Notes: generated by a model not told the origin, from the sequence alone. Positions 14,995-24,043 are shown, counted from the stretch's first letter. The stretch is 35,677 nucleotides of DNA from an uncultured Oscillospiraceae bacterium (GCA_904420435.1 CAJFVK010000011.1:1-35677), one strand, 5' to 3'. Numbers and translations: made by a program.

Positions 14995-15678
14995 ATGGAT
15001 TATCCTGTTCTGCTTTTTGATGCGGACAACACCCTCTTCGACTTCAACGCCGCCGAGCTGGCGGCCCACCGGCACCTGTGCGCCAAGTTCGGCCTGACCT
15101 TCTCCCAGGAGAGGTATGCCCTCTACCACCGCTGCAACGAGGAGCTGTGGGAGGATTTCAACCAGGGCCGCTGCACCAAGGAATTCCTGCTGGTGGAGCG
15201 GTTCCGCCGCTACCTGGCCCTCACCGGCGAGGCGGGGGACCCGGAGGCCCTGAACCAAGAGCACCTGCTGGCCCTGGGGACCAGCGCCATCCTCTTCCCC
15301 GACGCCTTGGAGGTCTGCAGGGCCCTCAGCCGGGATCACCGGCTCTACATCATCACCAACGCGGTGGAGTCCGTCCAGCGGGCCCGGTTCGCCAAGTCGG
15401 AGATCACTCCGTACTTCCAGGGGTTCTTCATCTCCGAAACCATCGGCTGTGGGAAGCCCGAGCGGGCTTACTTCGACTACGTCCTCGCCCACATCCCCGG
15501 CGCCCGGCGGGAGGGCTGCCTGGTGATCGGCGACTCCCTCACCAGCGATATCCAGGGGGCCAACAACGCCGCTCTCCCCTGCTGCTGGCTCAACCGGGAG
15601 GGCCGTCCCCGGCCCGGGGGGCTGCGGATCGACTATGAAATCCGCTCCCTGGGAGAGCTGCCCGGCCTTCTGGCGTAA
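14995..15678 (+). CDS. yjjG: YjjG-type HAD-superfamily phosphatase
   Basis: The 227-residue protein is a HAD hydrolase of the YjjG (non-canonical pyrimidine nucleotidase) type. Nucleophile Asp9 and acid/base Asp11 lie in LLFDADNTLFDF; motif II is IITNA; motif III is the Lys of GCGKPE; motif IV is GDSLTSDIQG. Residues about 15-90 form the helical cap. YjjG enzymes dephosphorylate UMP/dUMP-like and modified pyrimidine nucleotides. ATG 14995 is preferred, with GTGAGG about 9 nt upstream and the family's usual N terminus; ATG 14968 lies in frame but has no clear ribosome site. It ends one base before the convergent GNAT gene. Confidence 0.88.
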   Translation: MDYPVLLFDADNTLFDFNAAELAAHRHLCAKFGLTFSQERYALYHRCNEELWEDFNQGRCTKEFLLVERFRRYLALTGEAGDPEALNQEHLLALGTSAILFPDALEVCRALSRDHRLYIITNAVESVQRARFAKSEITPYFQGFFISETIGCGKPERAYFDYVLAHIPGARREGCLVIGDSLTSDIQGANNAALPCCWLNREGRPRPGGLRIDYEIRSLGELPGLLA

Positions 15679-15679
15679 G

Positions 15680-16180
15680 TCAGCCCTCGCTGTCCTCCGC
15701 CAGAAACTCGTAGGCAATTCTGGGGGTCCCGTCGGCGATATGGATGACGCCCCGACGCTGGAAGCCGTTTCGCTCCAGGGAGCGGCGCATGGCCCGGTTG
15801 TCCTCATGGGTGTCCGCCCGGACGTGGCCGATCCGGCCCTTGCAGAAATCGTAGCAGGTCTTTCCCACGCCCCGGTATTTCCCGCTGGAGGCCAGTCGGT
15901 GGACGGTACCGTAGGGGCTGGCGGAGCGCCAGCTGCCCTCCTCAATCTTCTGATAGGTGGGGTCCTCCCCCAGGATAAAGGCGAATACGCCGGCTATCTC
16001 CCCCTCCGCCTCGCAGACGTAGCACTGGCCCTTCCTGATGTCCTCCGCCAGCAGGTCCCGGCTGGGATAGCCGTTGACCCACTGGACATAGTTGCCCTGG
16101 GCGCGCATGAAGGCCCTGCCGCTGTCGTAAATGGCCATAATGGCGTCCAGATCCTCCGGCGCCGCTCTCCGCACAAGCAT
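15680..16180 (-). CDS. GNAT-family N-acetyltransferase
   Basis: The 166-residue product has the GNAT fold: an N-terminal strand/helix (LVRRAAPEDLDAIMAIYDSG), the acetyl-CoA loop in YRGVGKTCYDFC and the C-terminal HEDNRAMRRSLERNGF typical of amino-group acetyltransferases. ATG 16180 has GGAGGAGAG about 7 nt upstream; a longer frame begins at 16228 inside the end of nfo. It follows nfo by 20 bp on the same strand and is likely the last gene of cca-nfo-GNAT. The acceptor substrate cannot be told from sequence. Confidence 0.88.
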   Translation of the reverse strand: MLVRRAAPEDLDAIMAIYDSGRAFMRAQGNYVQWVNGYPSRDLLAEDIRKGQCYVCEAEGEIAGVFAFILGEDPTYQKIEEGSWRSASPYGTVHRLASSGKYRGVGKTCYDFCKGRIGHVRADTHEDNRAMRRSLERNGFQRRGVIHIADGTPRIAYEFLAEDSEG

Positions 16181-16200
16181 GTTCTCTCCTCCGCTGTCTG

Positions 16201-17058
16201 TCATTTCTTCCACTCCTCTCTCTGGCACTCCCCCAAAGCCCGGCGCAGGAGGGCGATCTCCTCCCCGTGGCCGGCGTCGTCGGTGGGGGTTTCCAGAATA
16301 AAGGGGAGGCCCTTCAGGCTGGGGTGCCGGATGACCTGCAGAATCCCCTCCAGGCCCAGGGTGCCCTCCCCGATCCGGGCGTGGCGGTCCTTCCGGGACC
16401 CCACGCCGTTTAAGCTGTCGTTGATGTGGCAGGCCTTCAGGCGTCCAAGGCCGATCACCCGGTCGAACTCCTCCAGCACCGCTTCCAGATGCCCTGCCAC
16501 GTCGTATCCGGCGTCGGATATGTGGCAGGTATCCAAGCAGACGCCCACCCGGTCCTGGAGGTCCACCTGGTCGAGAATCTGCCGCAGCTCCTCAAAGCTG
16601 CCACCCAGCTCGCTGCCCTTCCCCGCCATGGTTTCCAGCAGCACAACTGTCTGCTGCTCCGGCCGCAGGACGGCGTTGAGCATCTCCGCCACCATGCGGC
16701 AGCCGGTTTCCGGCCCCTGGCCCACATGGCTGCCCGGGTGGAAGTTGTAGTAGTTGCCCGGCAGGTGCTCCATGAGCTGGAGGTCCCCCGCCATCATCTC
16801 CGCCGCCAGGCGGCGGATGCCCTCGTCCTTAGAGCAGGGGTTCATGATGTAGGGCGCGTGGGCCACCAGAGGGCCGAAGGCGTGCTCCTCCAGCAGCCGC
16901 CGCAGCCGCGCCAGGTCCTCCGGGTCCACGGCCTTGGCCTTGGACCCTCTCGGGTTCCGGCAGAAGAAGGCGAAGGTATTGGCCCCGATGGCCAGGGCGG
17001 TCTGCCCCATTTTGTAAAAGCCCTTCCCGCTGGAGAGATGGGCGCCCAGATAGGTCAT
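16201..17058 (-). CDS. nfo: Endonuclease IV (AP endonuclease)
   Basis: The 285-residue TIM-barrel enzyme cuts DNA 5' of abasic sites in base-excision repair, using three zinc ions. Motifs are complete: GAHLSSGKG at the start, HAPYIMNPCS, the His of NFHPGSH, VGVCLDTCHISDAGYD, and HINDSLNGVGSRKDRHARIG near 225. Start ATG 17058 overlaps the cca stop codon in ATGA, so the two are translationally coupled. Length and motifs are as usual for Nfo. Confidence 0.96.
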   Translation of the reverse strand: MTYLGAHLSSGKGFYKMGQTALAIGANTFAFFCRNPRGSKAKAVDPEDLARLRRLLEEHAFGPLVAHAPYIMNPCSKDEGIRRLAAEMMAGDLQLMEHLPGNYYNFHPGSHVGQGPETGCRMVAEMLNAVLRPEQQTVVLLETMAGKGSELGGSFEELRQILDQVDLQDRVGVCLDTCHISDAGYDVAGHLEAVLEEFDRVIGLGRLKACHINDSLNGVGSRKDRHARIGEGTLGLEGILQVIRHPSLKGLPFILETPTDDAGHGEEIALLRRALGECQREEWKK

Positions 17059-18380
17059 TGCTCTGTTTCCTCCTTGATTTCCTGGAGCAGGCGCTCCCGG
17101 TCATTTGGCATCTCTCCCTCGATCACCAGGTCCAGCAGCCGCTCCAGGGCCTGTCCCACCGCCCGGCCCCGCAGGCCCAGGGCCAGCAGGTCCCTGCCGT
17201 TTACCGCCAGCTGCCGGAGGGAGAAGCACTGGTCCTCCCGGAGCACCTGGTCCAGCAGGCTCTCCAGCTGGTCGATCCCCTGCTGCCGCTCCCGGTAGGC
17301 CGGGTGCTGGGCCAGGTTGTCCCCCCGCTTCACCTGGAGCAGGCGGCGGAAGTCCTCCTCCCCCAGGCGGCGGAGCATCCGGCGGACGCTCTTCTCCGTA
17401 GGCGGCACCTGCACGTCGTGGAGCGCCACCAGCCGGCACACAGTATCCCTTTCGGCCCGGTCCAGCCGCAGCCGGGCGCACACGGTTTCCGCGATGGCCG
17501 CGCTGCGCTTCCCGTGGCCGTAGAAGTGGCCCACCCCGTCCTCCCCCAGGGAGAAGGTCTCCGGCTTTCCCAGGTCGTGGAGCAGCAGGGTCAGGCGGAC
17601 CACCCGGTCCGGCGGCGCGGCGGCCATGGCCCGGACCGAGTGCTCCCACACGTCGTAGCAGTGGTGGCGGTTGCGCTGGGCAAACCCCACTGCCGGCAGG
17701 ATCTCCGGCAGCACCACGCCCACCACGTCCGGATACGCCAGCAGCACCTCCGCCGCGGCCCGGCCGCAGATCAGCTTCATCAGCTCCTCCCGGACCCGCT
17801 CCGCGGCGATCCGCCGGAGCAGAGGCGCGCAGCGGCGGAGGGCCTCCTCCGTGCCGCCGTCGATGGCGAAAGACAGCACCGAGGCAAAGCGGAGGCAGCG
17901 GAGAATCCGCAGGGCGTCCTCCGTCAGGCGCCGCTCCGGCTCCCCCACGCAGCGCAGCAGCTCCCGGGAGAGGTCCTCCCGGCCGCCGAAGGGGTCCAGG
18001 ATCTCCCCGTCGGCGGTCATGGCCATGGCGTTGACCGTAAAGTCCCGGCGGGCCAGATCCTCCTCCAGGGAGCCGGTAAACTCCACATGGTCCGGGTGGC
18101 GGCAGTCCAGATAGTTCCCGTCCCGCCGGAAGGTGGTCACCTCCGCGCGCTCCCCGGCCTCCAGCACAGTCACCGTCCCGTGGCGCAGACCCGTGGGGCG
18201 GGCGTTTTCCCCGAAGAGCTCCATGACCGCCTCCGGCCGGGCTGAGGAGGCGATGTCCCAGTCCTGGGGCGTCCGTCCCATCAGCAGGTCTCGGACGCAG
18301 CCGCCCACCAGCACCGCCTGGTGGCCTCTCCCCGCCAGCCGCTCCAATATGTTCCTGATTCCGGCGGGAATGTCCCCCAT
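17055..18380 (-). CDS. cca: tRNA nucleotidyltransferase (CCA-adding type) with HD domain
   Basis: The 441-residue protein has the class II nucleotidyltransferase head ([11 protein letters not shown], then DWDIASSA with the metal-binding Asp pair), the [11 protein letters not shown] motif, the neck [12 protein letters not shown], and a C-terminal HD domain ([16 protein letters not shown]). It adds or repairs the 3' CCA of tRNA. The HD domain could give phosphatase/phosphodiesterase activity. Some close relatives are A-adding or poly(A) enzymes, so CCA specificity is by resemblance. AAAGGGG lies about 8 nt before the ATG. nfo overlaps by 4 bp downstream. It is divergent from murC. Confidence 0.93.
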   Translation of the reverse strand: MGDIPAGIRNILERLAGRGHQAVLVGGCVRDLLMGRTPQDWDIASSARPEAVMELFGENARPTGLRHGTVTVLEAGERAEVTTFRRDGNYLDCRHPDHVEFTGSLEEDLARRDFTVNAMAMTADGEILDPFGGREDLSRELLRCVGEPERRLTEDALRILRCLRFASVLSFAIDGGTEEALRRCAPLLRRIAAERVREELMKLICGRAAAEVLLAYPDVVGVVLPEILPAVGFAQRNRHHCYDVWEHSVRAMAAAPPDRVVRLTLLLHDLGKPETFSLGEDGVGHFYGHGKRSAAIAETVCARLRLDRAERDTVCRLVALHDVQVPPTEKSVRRMLRRLGEEDFRRLLQVKRGDNLAQHPAYRERQQGIDQLESLLDQVLREDQCFSLRQLAVNGRDLLALGLRGRAVGQALERLLDLVIEGEMPNDRERLLQEIKEETEQ

Positions 18381-18475
18381 TCTTTTTGCCCCTTTCCGGT
18401 TGATTTTACTGTAATATGGACAAAATAGCCCTGGATATACTTTCTAGAATCTGTAGGTTTCTCTGCGCTTTTTGG

Positions 18476-18504
18476 TTGCATAATCCCCTGGGATCGATTA
18501 TAAT
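18476..18504 (+). promoter_or_regulatory. Promoter of murC
   Basis: TTGCAT (18476-18481) and consensus TATAAT (18499-18504) are separated by 17 bp, about 57 bp before the murC ATG. Confidence 0.8.
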
Positions 18505-18561
18505 GAAATAGTTATATCTTTGCGAATAAAGGCGAATCCGCCCTTTTTTGGAGGAACAGGA

Positions 18562-19959
18562 ATGGGTTCCAATATACAGGATTTTGTCCGCCCCGGCCGC
18601 CGGGTCCATCTGTGCGGCATTGGAGGCGTTTCCATGTCACCTCTGGCAGAGGTGCTCCACAGCCTGGGGCTCCAGGTCCAGGGCAGCGACATGCGGGAGA
18701 GCGAAACCGTACGGCATCTGCGCTCCCTGGGTATCCCCATCGCCATCGGCCACCGGGCCGAGCAGATCGGGGGCGCGGAGTTTCTGATCCGCACCGCCGC
18801 CGTCCACGACGACAACCCGGAGATCGCCGCCGCCCGCCAGGCGGGCATCCCGGTCTTTGAGCGGGCGGAGGCCTGGGGCTGCATCATGAAGGGCTACCGG
18901 AACGCGGTCTGCATCTCCGGCACCCACGGCAAAACCACCACCACGTCCATGACCACCCACATTTTCATGGCCGCCAAGACGGACCCCACGGTCATGATCG
19001 GCGGCACCCTGCCCCTGCTCCACAGCGGCTACCGGGTGGGACACGGTGATACCATTATACTGGAGTCCTGCGAATACTGCAACTCTTTCCTCTACTTCTT
19101 CCCCACTGTGGCGGTGGTGCTGAATGTGGAAGCGGACCACCTGGACTTCTTCAAGGACCTGGAGGACGTGGAGCACTCCTTCCGCCGGTTCGCCCAGCTG
19201 GTGCCGGAGGGCGGCCACATTGTGGCCAACGCGGACGACTCCGGCACCATGGAGGCCCTGGCGGGGCTCCCTCTCTTCACCTTCGCCCTGCGCGCCCAGG
19301 GGGCGGACTGCCGGGCGGAGCGGATCCTCTTCACCAACGGCCTTCCCTCCTTTGACGTGGTTGTCCATGGGGAGTGCTACGCCCACGTGGAGCTCCAGAT
19401 CGGCGGGGAGCACAACATCCTCAACGCCCTGGCCGCCGCCTCCGCCGCCTATCTGCTGGGCCTCCCCGGCAGCGCCGTGGAGGAGGGGCTGCGGACCTTC
19501 CACGGAGCCGGACGCCGCTTTGAGTACAAGGGGGCGTTCAACGGCGCCAAAATCTACGACGACTACGCCCACCACCCCGGCGAGCTCCACGCCCTGCTGA
19601 CCATGGCCAAGGGTCTGGGCTACCAGCGGGTGATCTGCGCCTTCCAGCCCCACACCTACACCCGGACCCGCGCCCTGTTCCACGAGTTTGTGGAGCAGCT
19701 GCGGCAGGCCGACGTGGTTCTGCTGGCGGAGATCTACGCGGCCCGGGAGAAGAACACCATCGGCATCTCCTCCCGGGATCTGGCCCGGGAGATCCCCGGC
19801 GCGATCTACTGCCCCACCCTCCGGGATGTGACGGAGCAGCTGCGACAGATCGCCCGGCCCGGCGACCTGATTTTGACAGTCGGCGCAGGCGACATCTATA
19901 CCGCAGGGGAAGCCCTGCTGCATACCGAGCCATCCAACCCTACCGACGAAAGAGAGTGA
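18562..19959 (+). CDS. murC: UDP-N-acetylmuramate--L-alanine ligase
   Basis: The 465-residue Mur ligase adds L-alanine to UDP-MurNAc, the first peptide step of peptidoglycan synthesis. It shows the Rossmann-like N domain (HLCGIGGVSMSPLAE, about 16-30; GSDMRES), the ATP loop ISGTHGKTTTT (118-128), ESCEYCNSFL and the C-terminal domain with YDDYAHHPGE and FQPHTYTRT. The HHP and TYTRT features favour MurC over other Mur ligases. ATG 18562 has TTGGAGG about 9 nt upstream; an in-frame ATG at 18520 lacks one. It lies 4 bp before the tRNA-editing gene. Confidence 0.94.
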   Translation: MGSNIQDFVRPGRRVHLCGIGGVSMSPLAEVLHSLGLQVQGSDMRESETVRHLRSLGIPIAIGHRAEQIGGAEFLIRTAAVHDDNPEIAAARQAGIPVFERAEAWGCIMKGYRNAVCISGTHGKTTTTSMTTHIFMAAKTDPTVMIGGTLPLLHSGYRVGHGDTIILESCEYCNSFLYFFPTVAVVLNVEADHLDFFKDLEDVEHSFRRFAQLVPEGGHIVANADDSGTMEALAGLPLFTFALRAQGADCRAERILFTNGLPSFDVVVHGECYAHVELQIGGEHNILNALAAASAAYLLGLPGSAVEEGLRTFHGAGRRFEYKGAFNGAKIYDDYAHHPGELHALLTMAKGLGYQRVICAFQPHTYTRTRALFHEFVEQLRQADVVLLAEIYAAREKNTIGISSRDLAREIPGAIYCPTLRDVTEQLRQIARPGDLILTVGAGDIYTAGEALLHTEPSNPTDERE

Positions 19960-19963
19960 ACCT

Positions 19964-20524
19964 ATGACCATTTCCCAGATCTACACCACCTCCCCCACCG
20001 ATCAGCGGGAGCCCGTGGAGCGGGCCGCCTTCGACCTGCTGGAGAAGCTCCACATCCCCTTTGAGCGGGTGGAGCACGACCCGGCCGACACTATGGAGGA
20101 CTGCCGCGCCATCGGGGAAGCCCTGTGCGTCCGCGTGTGCAAGAACCTGTTCCTGTGCAACCGGCAGGGGACCCAATTCTACCTCCTGTGCATGCCCGCC
20201 TCCAAGGTCTTCAAGACCAAGGACCTCTCCGCCCAGATCCAATCCGCCCGGCTGAGCTTCGGCTCGGCGGAGAAGATGGAGGAGCTGCTGGGCGTCACGC
20301 CGGGCTCTGCCTCCATCCTGGCCCTGATGAACGACACGGACAACCAGGTGCAGCTGCTGCTGGACCGGGATCTCTACACCAAGGAGTTCATCGGCTGCCA
20401 CCCCTGCAAGAACACCGGCACGCTGAAGATCGAAACCTCCGACATCCTGAATATCTTTCTCCCCCACATCCACCACAAGGTAAAGCTGGTGGATCTCCCG
20501 GAAACCGACCAGCAGACTGCCTGA
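19964..20524 (+). CDS. YbaK/ProX-type aminoacyl-tRNA deacylase
   Basis: The 186-residue product is a free-standing editing domain of the INS/YbaK superfamily, closest in look to PrdX/ProXp-ala, which removes alanine wrongly attached to tRNA-Pro. The conserved lysine is in RVCKNLFLCN (about 57-66). Further family blocks are FYLLCMPASK, LSFGSAEKMEELLGVTPGSAS and GCHPCKNTGTLKI. It follows murC by 4 bp with a GAGAG Shine-Dalgarno, so they are cotranscribed. tRNA specificity is by resemblance only. Confidence 0.88.
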   Translation: MTISQIYTTSPTDQREPVERAAFDLLEKLHIPFERVEHDPADTMEDCRAIGEALCVRVCKNLFLCNRQGTQFYLLCMPASKVFKTKDLSAQIQSARLSFGSAEKMEELLGVTPGSASILALMNDTDNQVQLLLDRDLYTKEFIGCHPCKNTGTLKIETSDILNIFLPHIHHKVKLVDLPETDQQTA

Positions 20525-20544
20525 CGGCCGGAAGTTCCCGCAAA

Positions 20545-20577
20545 AAAAGCCGAGGCCCGGACGACCTCGGCTTTTCT
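20545..20577. terminator. Bidirectional terminator between the tRNA-editing gene and the PfkB kinase
   Basis: AAAAGCCGAGG (20545-20555) pairs with CCTCGGCTTTT (20565-20575); A-run on the left, T-rich on the right. It lies between converging genes. Confidence 0.9.
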
Positions 20578-20578
20578 C

Positions 20579-21493
20579 CTATTCACCCCGCCAGACCGGA
20601 AGGTCCAGGGACCGGAACCGCTCCTCCGGCAGCAGGGCCCCCTGGACCTCCACCACCGCGGCTGCCACCCGGTTGGCCCGGGCCACCGCCTCCACCAGGG
20701 AGCAGCCCATCTGGCGGCAGGCGATCATGGCCCCGGCGTGGGCGTCCCCGGCGCCAATAGTATCCACCTGCCTGGCCTTCACCCCGCCCACCAGGGCTCC
20801 CGCCCCGCCATCCCATACATAGGCTCCCCGGGCGCCCAGGGTGACCACCACGCTGCTGCCCGTCCGCCGGGACAGACACTCGGCGGCCGCCTCCACGGTT
20901 TCTGCCCCGGAGGCGGCGATCGACTCCTCCTCGTTCAGATGGAGCACCGGTCCCAGGTCCAGCAGCCGCTCCATCCGCCCGGCGGGGATCTGGGCGATCC
21001 GGGGTCCGGGGGCAAAGTAGATCTGCAGCCGGGGATTTCGCTCCAGGAAGGCGATCAGGTTGTCCCCGGTGGCCTCCTCCACCTCCAGGCCGCAGAGGTA
21101 GACGCTGTCAAACTCCTCCAGATTCAAAAGGGAGAACCACTCCTCCTGGAAGAGATACTCCGCCCCGTGGTGGCAGATGAAAGTCCGCTCGCCGGAGTCC
21201 TCCACAAAGCAGTAGCAGCAGCCGTTATCCAGGTCCGGCGTGGGGATGGGGCTGACGATTCCCTGCCGGGCCAGGCGCCGGCGCACGTAGTCTCCGTAGG
21301 TGCCGGTGCCCACCGGAGAGAAGAGCAGGGCGGGCACCTGAAAGTGCCGGGCCGCGGCAAAGACGTTGTAGGCGCAGCCCCCCAGGGACATGCTCTGGGA
21401 CTGGACGTTCACGTCCTCCCCGGTGGTGGGAAGATGGGGAAGGTTGATCACCACATCCACCACCGTCGAGCCGATCACAAGTACCTTTTTCAC
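20579..21493 (-). CDS. PfkB-family carbohydrate kinase
   Basis: The 304-residue protein has the PfkB signatures: SLGGCAYNVFAAA at 36-48 (substrate side) and VDTIGAGDAHAG at 243-254 with catalytic Asp250. GTG 21493 is the start, with AAAGGA about 9 nt upstream and no better ATG; the protein then begins at the family's first strand (KKVLVIGSTVVD). PfkB enzymes phosphorylate sugars, nucleosides or related alcohols. There is no sugar transporter next to it, so the substrate is open; ribose or a nucleoside would fit the nucleoside operon 2 kb away, but that is a guess. Confidence 0.88.
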   Translation of the reverse strand: MKKVLVIGSTVVDVVINLPHLPTTGEDVNVQSQSMSLGGCAYNVFAAARHFQVPALLFSPVGTGTYGDYVRRRLARQGIVSPIPTPDLDNGCCYCFVEDSGERTFICHHGAEYLFQEEWFSLLNLEEFDSVYLCGLEVEEATGDNLIAFLERNPRLQIYFAPGPRIAQIPAGRMERLLDLGPVLHLNEEESIAASGAETVEAAAECLSRRTGSSVVVTLGARGAYVWDGGAGALVGGVKARQVDTIGAGDAHAGAMIACRQMGCSLVEAVARANRVAAAVVEVQGALLPEERFRSLDLPVWRGE

Positions 21494-21576
21494 TTCCTAC
21501 CATCCTTTCCAGATCCGAAGAAATCAAGCACCGCCGCCTTCCGGCGGCCGTGCCGAGCAAGAGAGGAGAATCCAAC

Positions 21577-22173
21577 ATGAAGCTTTTGATTGTGGACTGC
21601 TGCATCCGGGGTGAAGCCTCCCGGACCAAACGGCTGCTGGACCGGTTCCTGGAAACCCTGGAACCCCTGCCGCCGGAGGTGGAGCGCACCTATCTCAACC
21701 TGATGGAGATGGACCTCCAATATCTCTCCGGGGACTTTTTCCAGCAGCGGCAGACGCTGCTGGAGGCCGGCAACCGGTCCCACCCCCGGTTCGATCTGGC
21801 CCACGCCTTCGCCCAGGCGGACCGGATCGTCATCGCCGCCCCCTTCTGGGACCTGAGCGTCCCGGCCCTGCTGAAGGTGTACATCGAGAACATCTCCGTG
21901 GACGGCATCACCTTCTTCTGCGACGAGGCGGGGATGCACGGCAAGTGCCAGGCCCAGCGGCTCCTCTTCCTAACCACCCGGGGAGACCGGTTCGGCAGCG
22001 GGCCCATGGAGCAGGGCTCCCGCTACCTGGAGGCATTGTGCCGCATGTTCGGCATCCGGGGCTACCAGTGCATCTACGCCGAGGGGCTGGACGCGGCCCC
22101 GGCCGGCGCCGAGGCCGCCATGGCCCAGGCCCTGGCGGAGGCGGAGGATGCCGCCAGGGCCTTTCTTCACTGA
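21577..22173 (+). CDS. Flavodoxin-fold NAD(P)H-dependent oxidoreductase
   Basis: The 198-residue product has the flavodoxin-like fold of the NADPH-quinone/azoreductase family: KLLIVDCCIRGEASRTKRL binds FMN phosphate, APFWDLSVPALLKVYIENI (about 88-106) is the usual APMWNFSIPA-type block, and LLFLTTRGD comes after. Such enzymes reduce quinones, azo compounds or other acceptors using FMN. ATG 21577 is chosen for AGAGGAG about 8 nt upstream. It is divergent from the PfkB kinase. Its stop overlaps the convergent DUF606 gene by 7 bp. The physiological acceptor is unknown. Confidence 0.88.
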   Translation: MKLLIVDCCIRGEASRTKRLLDRFLETLEPLPPEVERTYLNLMEMDLQYLSGDFFQQRQTLLEAGNRSHPRFDLAHAFAQADRIVIAAPFWDLSVPALLKVYIENISVDGITFFCDEAGMHGKCQAQRLLFLTTRGDRFGSGPMEQGSRYLEALCRMFGIRGYQCIYAEGLDAAPAGAEAAMAQALAEAEDAARAFLH

Positions 22174-22631
22174 CCTGCGCTCTCCTGGCCTTCCGCCCCC
22201 CGGCGGGAGGTCAGTTTTTTGTCCAGGATGATCCCCGCCGCCACCAGGGCCATGCCCAGCAGCTCCCGGGCGGTAAACGCCCGGGACATCATCCGGTCCA
22301 ACACCAGGCTGGCGGCCAGCTGTCCCACCAGGAGGAGCACGCTGGACTGAAACACCTTCACCCGGTGGAGCCCCACCATCAGGAGGAGGAAGGCAACCAG
22401 GCCGCAGACCGCCCCCAGGTAGCTCCACCAGGGCGCCTCCAGGGCGCCGGCCAGGGCCTGCCGGCCGCCGCCGGTGACAAGCAGGACTGCCAGGCAGACC
22501 AGGGAACCGAAAAAGTAGTTAAGGAAGGAGCCGTTGGCAGTGCCCAGATAGCGGGTGGCCTGGTAGTTGACCATCCGGGACACCACGTCAATGCAGCCAT
22601 AGAGGATCGCCAGCAGAAAAGCAAGTTCCAT
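22167..22631 (-). CDS. YdcZ/DUF606-family small membrane transporter subunit (B)
   Basis: A 154-residue protein with about five hydrophobic segments and a basic cytoplasmic tail, matching the DUF606/YdcZ half-size members of the drug/metabolite transporter superfamily. The end (LLGMALVAAGIILDKKL) is the typical last helix. It follows a second gene of the same family by 13 bp, suggesting a heteromeric pair, as in paired small multidrug transporters. Its stop region overlaps the end of the convergent oxidoreductase gene by 7 bp. Substrate unknown. Confidence 0.83.
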   Translation of the reverse strand: MELAFLLAILYGCIDVVSRMVNYQATRYLGTANGSFLNYFFGSLVCLAVLLVTGGGRQALAGALEAPWWSYLGAVCGLVAFLLLMVGLHRVKVFQSSVLLLVGQLAASLVLDRMMSRAFTARELLGMALVAAGIILDKKLTSRRGAEGQESAGQ

Positions 22632-22644
22632 CCCTACGCCCTCC

Positions 22645-23073
22645 TCAGCCCAGATTCAGCAGGACGATCCCGGCCAGGATCAGCAAAATGCCCGGGATCC
22701 GCCGGGGATCAAAGGCCACCCGCTCCGCGCCGAACCAGCCAAAGTGGTCCACCGCCGCGGACATAACCAGCTGGGCCGCCGCGCCCACGCAGGCGGTCAC
22801 CGCCGCCCCCAGCCGGAAGACGCAGTAGCTGCTGATGGCGGTGATCACCGCCCCCATGAGGCCGGCGGTGTACACATAGAAGGGCACCCGGCCGAAGCCC
22901 ATGCGGATGGGCTGTTTCAATATGAACAAAATGTACAGGCCCAGGGGGAGAATCCCCACCAGGTGGGACAGGAGGCTCACGCCGAAGATCCCGATGAAAT
23001 CCCCCAGCAGGCCGTTCAGGCTGCCCATGGCGCCCTGCAGAACCCCGGCCACCAGCACCAGCAGCAAGTACAT
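22645..23073 (-). CDS. YdcZ/DUF606-family small membrane transporter subunit (A)
   Basis: A 142-residue, almost wholly hydrophobic protein. It starts with LLLVLVAGVLQGAMGSLNGLLG, the helix-1 pattern common to DUF606 (GxxxxxQxxxNxxLG), and ends IPGILLILAGIVLLNLG. ATG 23073 is preferred to the TTG just before it; GAGAGGGA lies about 7 nt upstream. It is the first of the two-gene transporter pair and shares a 241-bp divergent interval with deoD. Confidence 0.85.
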   Translation of the reverse strand: MYLLLVLVAGVLQGAMGSLNGLLGDFIGIFGVSLLSHLVGILPLGLYILFILKQPIRMGFGRVPFYVYTAGLMGAVITAISSYCVFRLGAAVTACVGAAAQLVMSAAVDHFGWFGAERVAFDPRRIPGILLILAGIVLLNLG

Positions 23074-23255
23074 CAATCGTCCCTCTCTTTTTCAGGTATT
23101 TTGGCTGTTTCTGCCATTGTATCCCGAACCGGCATGGATTGCAATGAAATTTTTATGTAACTTCCCTCTTTCCCTCTGTAAAGTTTGCAAAAACGCACTC
23201 TCCGGCGGCCGGCGGCCAAGTTGGAAAAATAATTCCATGTTTTTTCTCTTTTCTA

Positions 23256-23284
23256 TGGAAATTCGACAGGGCCTATGGTATAAT
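23256..23284 (+). promoter_or_regulatory. Promoter of the nucleoside operon
   Basis: TGGAAA (23256-23261), 17-bp spacer and TATAAT (23279-23284) with an extended TGG before it. TTCCAT at 23233 and ATGGAA at 23255 form an inverted repeat around the -35, a possible operator. Confidence 0.7.
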
Positions 23285-23314
23285 AGGATATCAATTTATG
23301 AAAGGAGCACAGAT

Positions 23315-24043
23315 ATGCCGACACCTCACAACGCAGCGCAGATGGGCGACATCGCTGAAACTGTCCTGCTGCCCGGCGATCCCCTTCGCGCGAAATTCAT
23401 TGCAGAGACCTTTTTGGAGGATCCCAAGCAGTTCAACACCGTGCGCAACATGTTTGGCTTTACCGGTACCTACCGGGGCGCGCGGGTTTCTGTTATGGGA
23501 ACCGGCATGGGCTGCCCCTCCATCGGGATTTACACCTATGAGCTGATCCACTTTTACGGGGTCAAGAACCTGATCCGGATCGGCTCCTGCGGCAGCATGA
23601 CCGACAAGCTTCACCTCAACGACATCGTCATGGCTCTCAGTGCCAGTACGGATTCCAACTACGCCCACCAGTACAAGCTCCCCGGCACCTTCTCCGCCGC
23701 CGCCTCCTACCACCTGCTGCGGGCGGCCCAGGAGATCGCGGAGGAGAACCACTTCCCCTACACCGTGGGCGGCGTCCTCTCCTCGGATATCTTCTACAAC
23801 GACGAGGCGGAGTCCTGGCGCTCCTGGGCCAAGATGGGCATTCTGGCCGCGGAGATGGAGAGCTTCGCTCTCTACTGCAACGCCGCCCGGGCCGGCGTCA
23901 ACGCCCTGGCCATCTTCACCGTTTCCGACAACATGGTGACCCACGAGGAGCTCAGCGCCGAGGCGCGGCAGGTGGGCTTCACCAACATGATGAAGGTCGC
24001 CCTGGAGGTTGCATACCGTGAAAGCATGGGAAATTGCCGGTAA
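23315..24043 (+). CDS. deoD: Purine nucleoside phosphorylase, hexameric type
   Basis: The 242-residue enzyme splits purine (deoxy)nucleosides with phosphate to give base and (deoxy)ribose-1-phosphate. DeoD markers are plain: the N-terminal MPTPHN, LLPGDPLRAKFIAE, VMGTGMGCPSIGIYTYEL, RIGSCGSM (phosphate site), EMESFALY (ribose site) and FTVSDN with the catalytic Asp. AAAGGAG lies about 8 nt before ATG 23315; a much longer upstream frame runs through the promoter and is not used. The gene heads an operon with transporter and hydrolase genes, and its end overlaps the next gene by 26 bp. Confidence 0.96.
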   Translation: MPTPHNAAQMGDIAETVLLPGDPLRAKFIAETFLEDPKQFNTVRNMFGFTGTYRGARVSVMGTGMGCPSIGIYTYELIHFYGVKNLIRIGSCGSMTDKLHLNDIVMALSASTDSNYAHQYKLPGTFSAAASYHLLRAAQEIAEENHFPYTVGGVLSSDIFYNDEAESWRSWAKMGILAAEMESFALYCNAARAGVNALAIFTVSDNMVTHEELSAEARQVGFTNMMKVALEVAYRESMGNCR

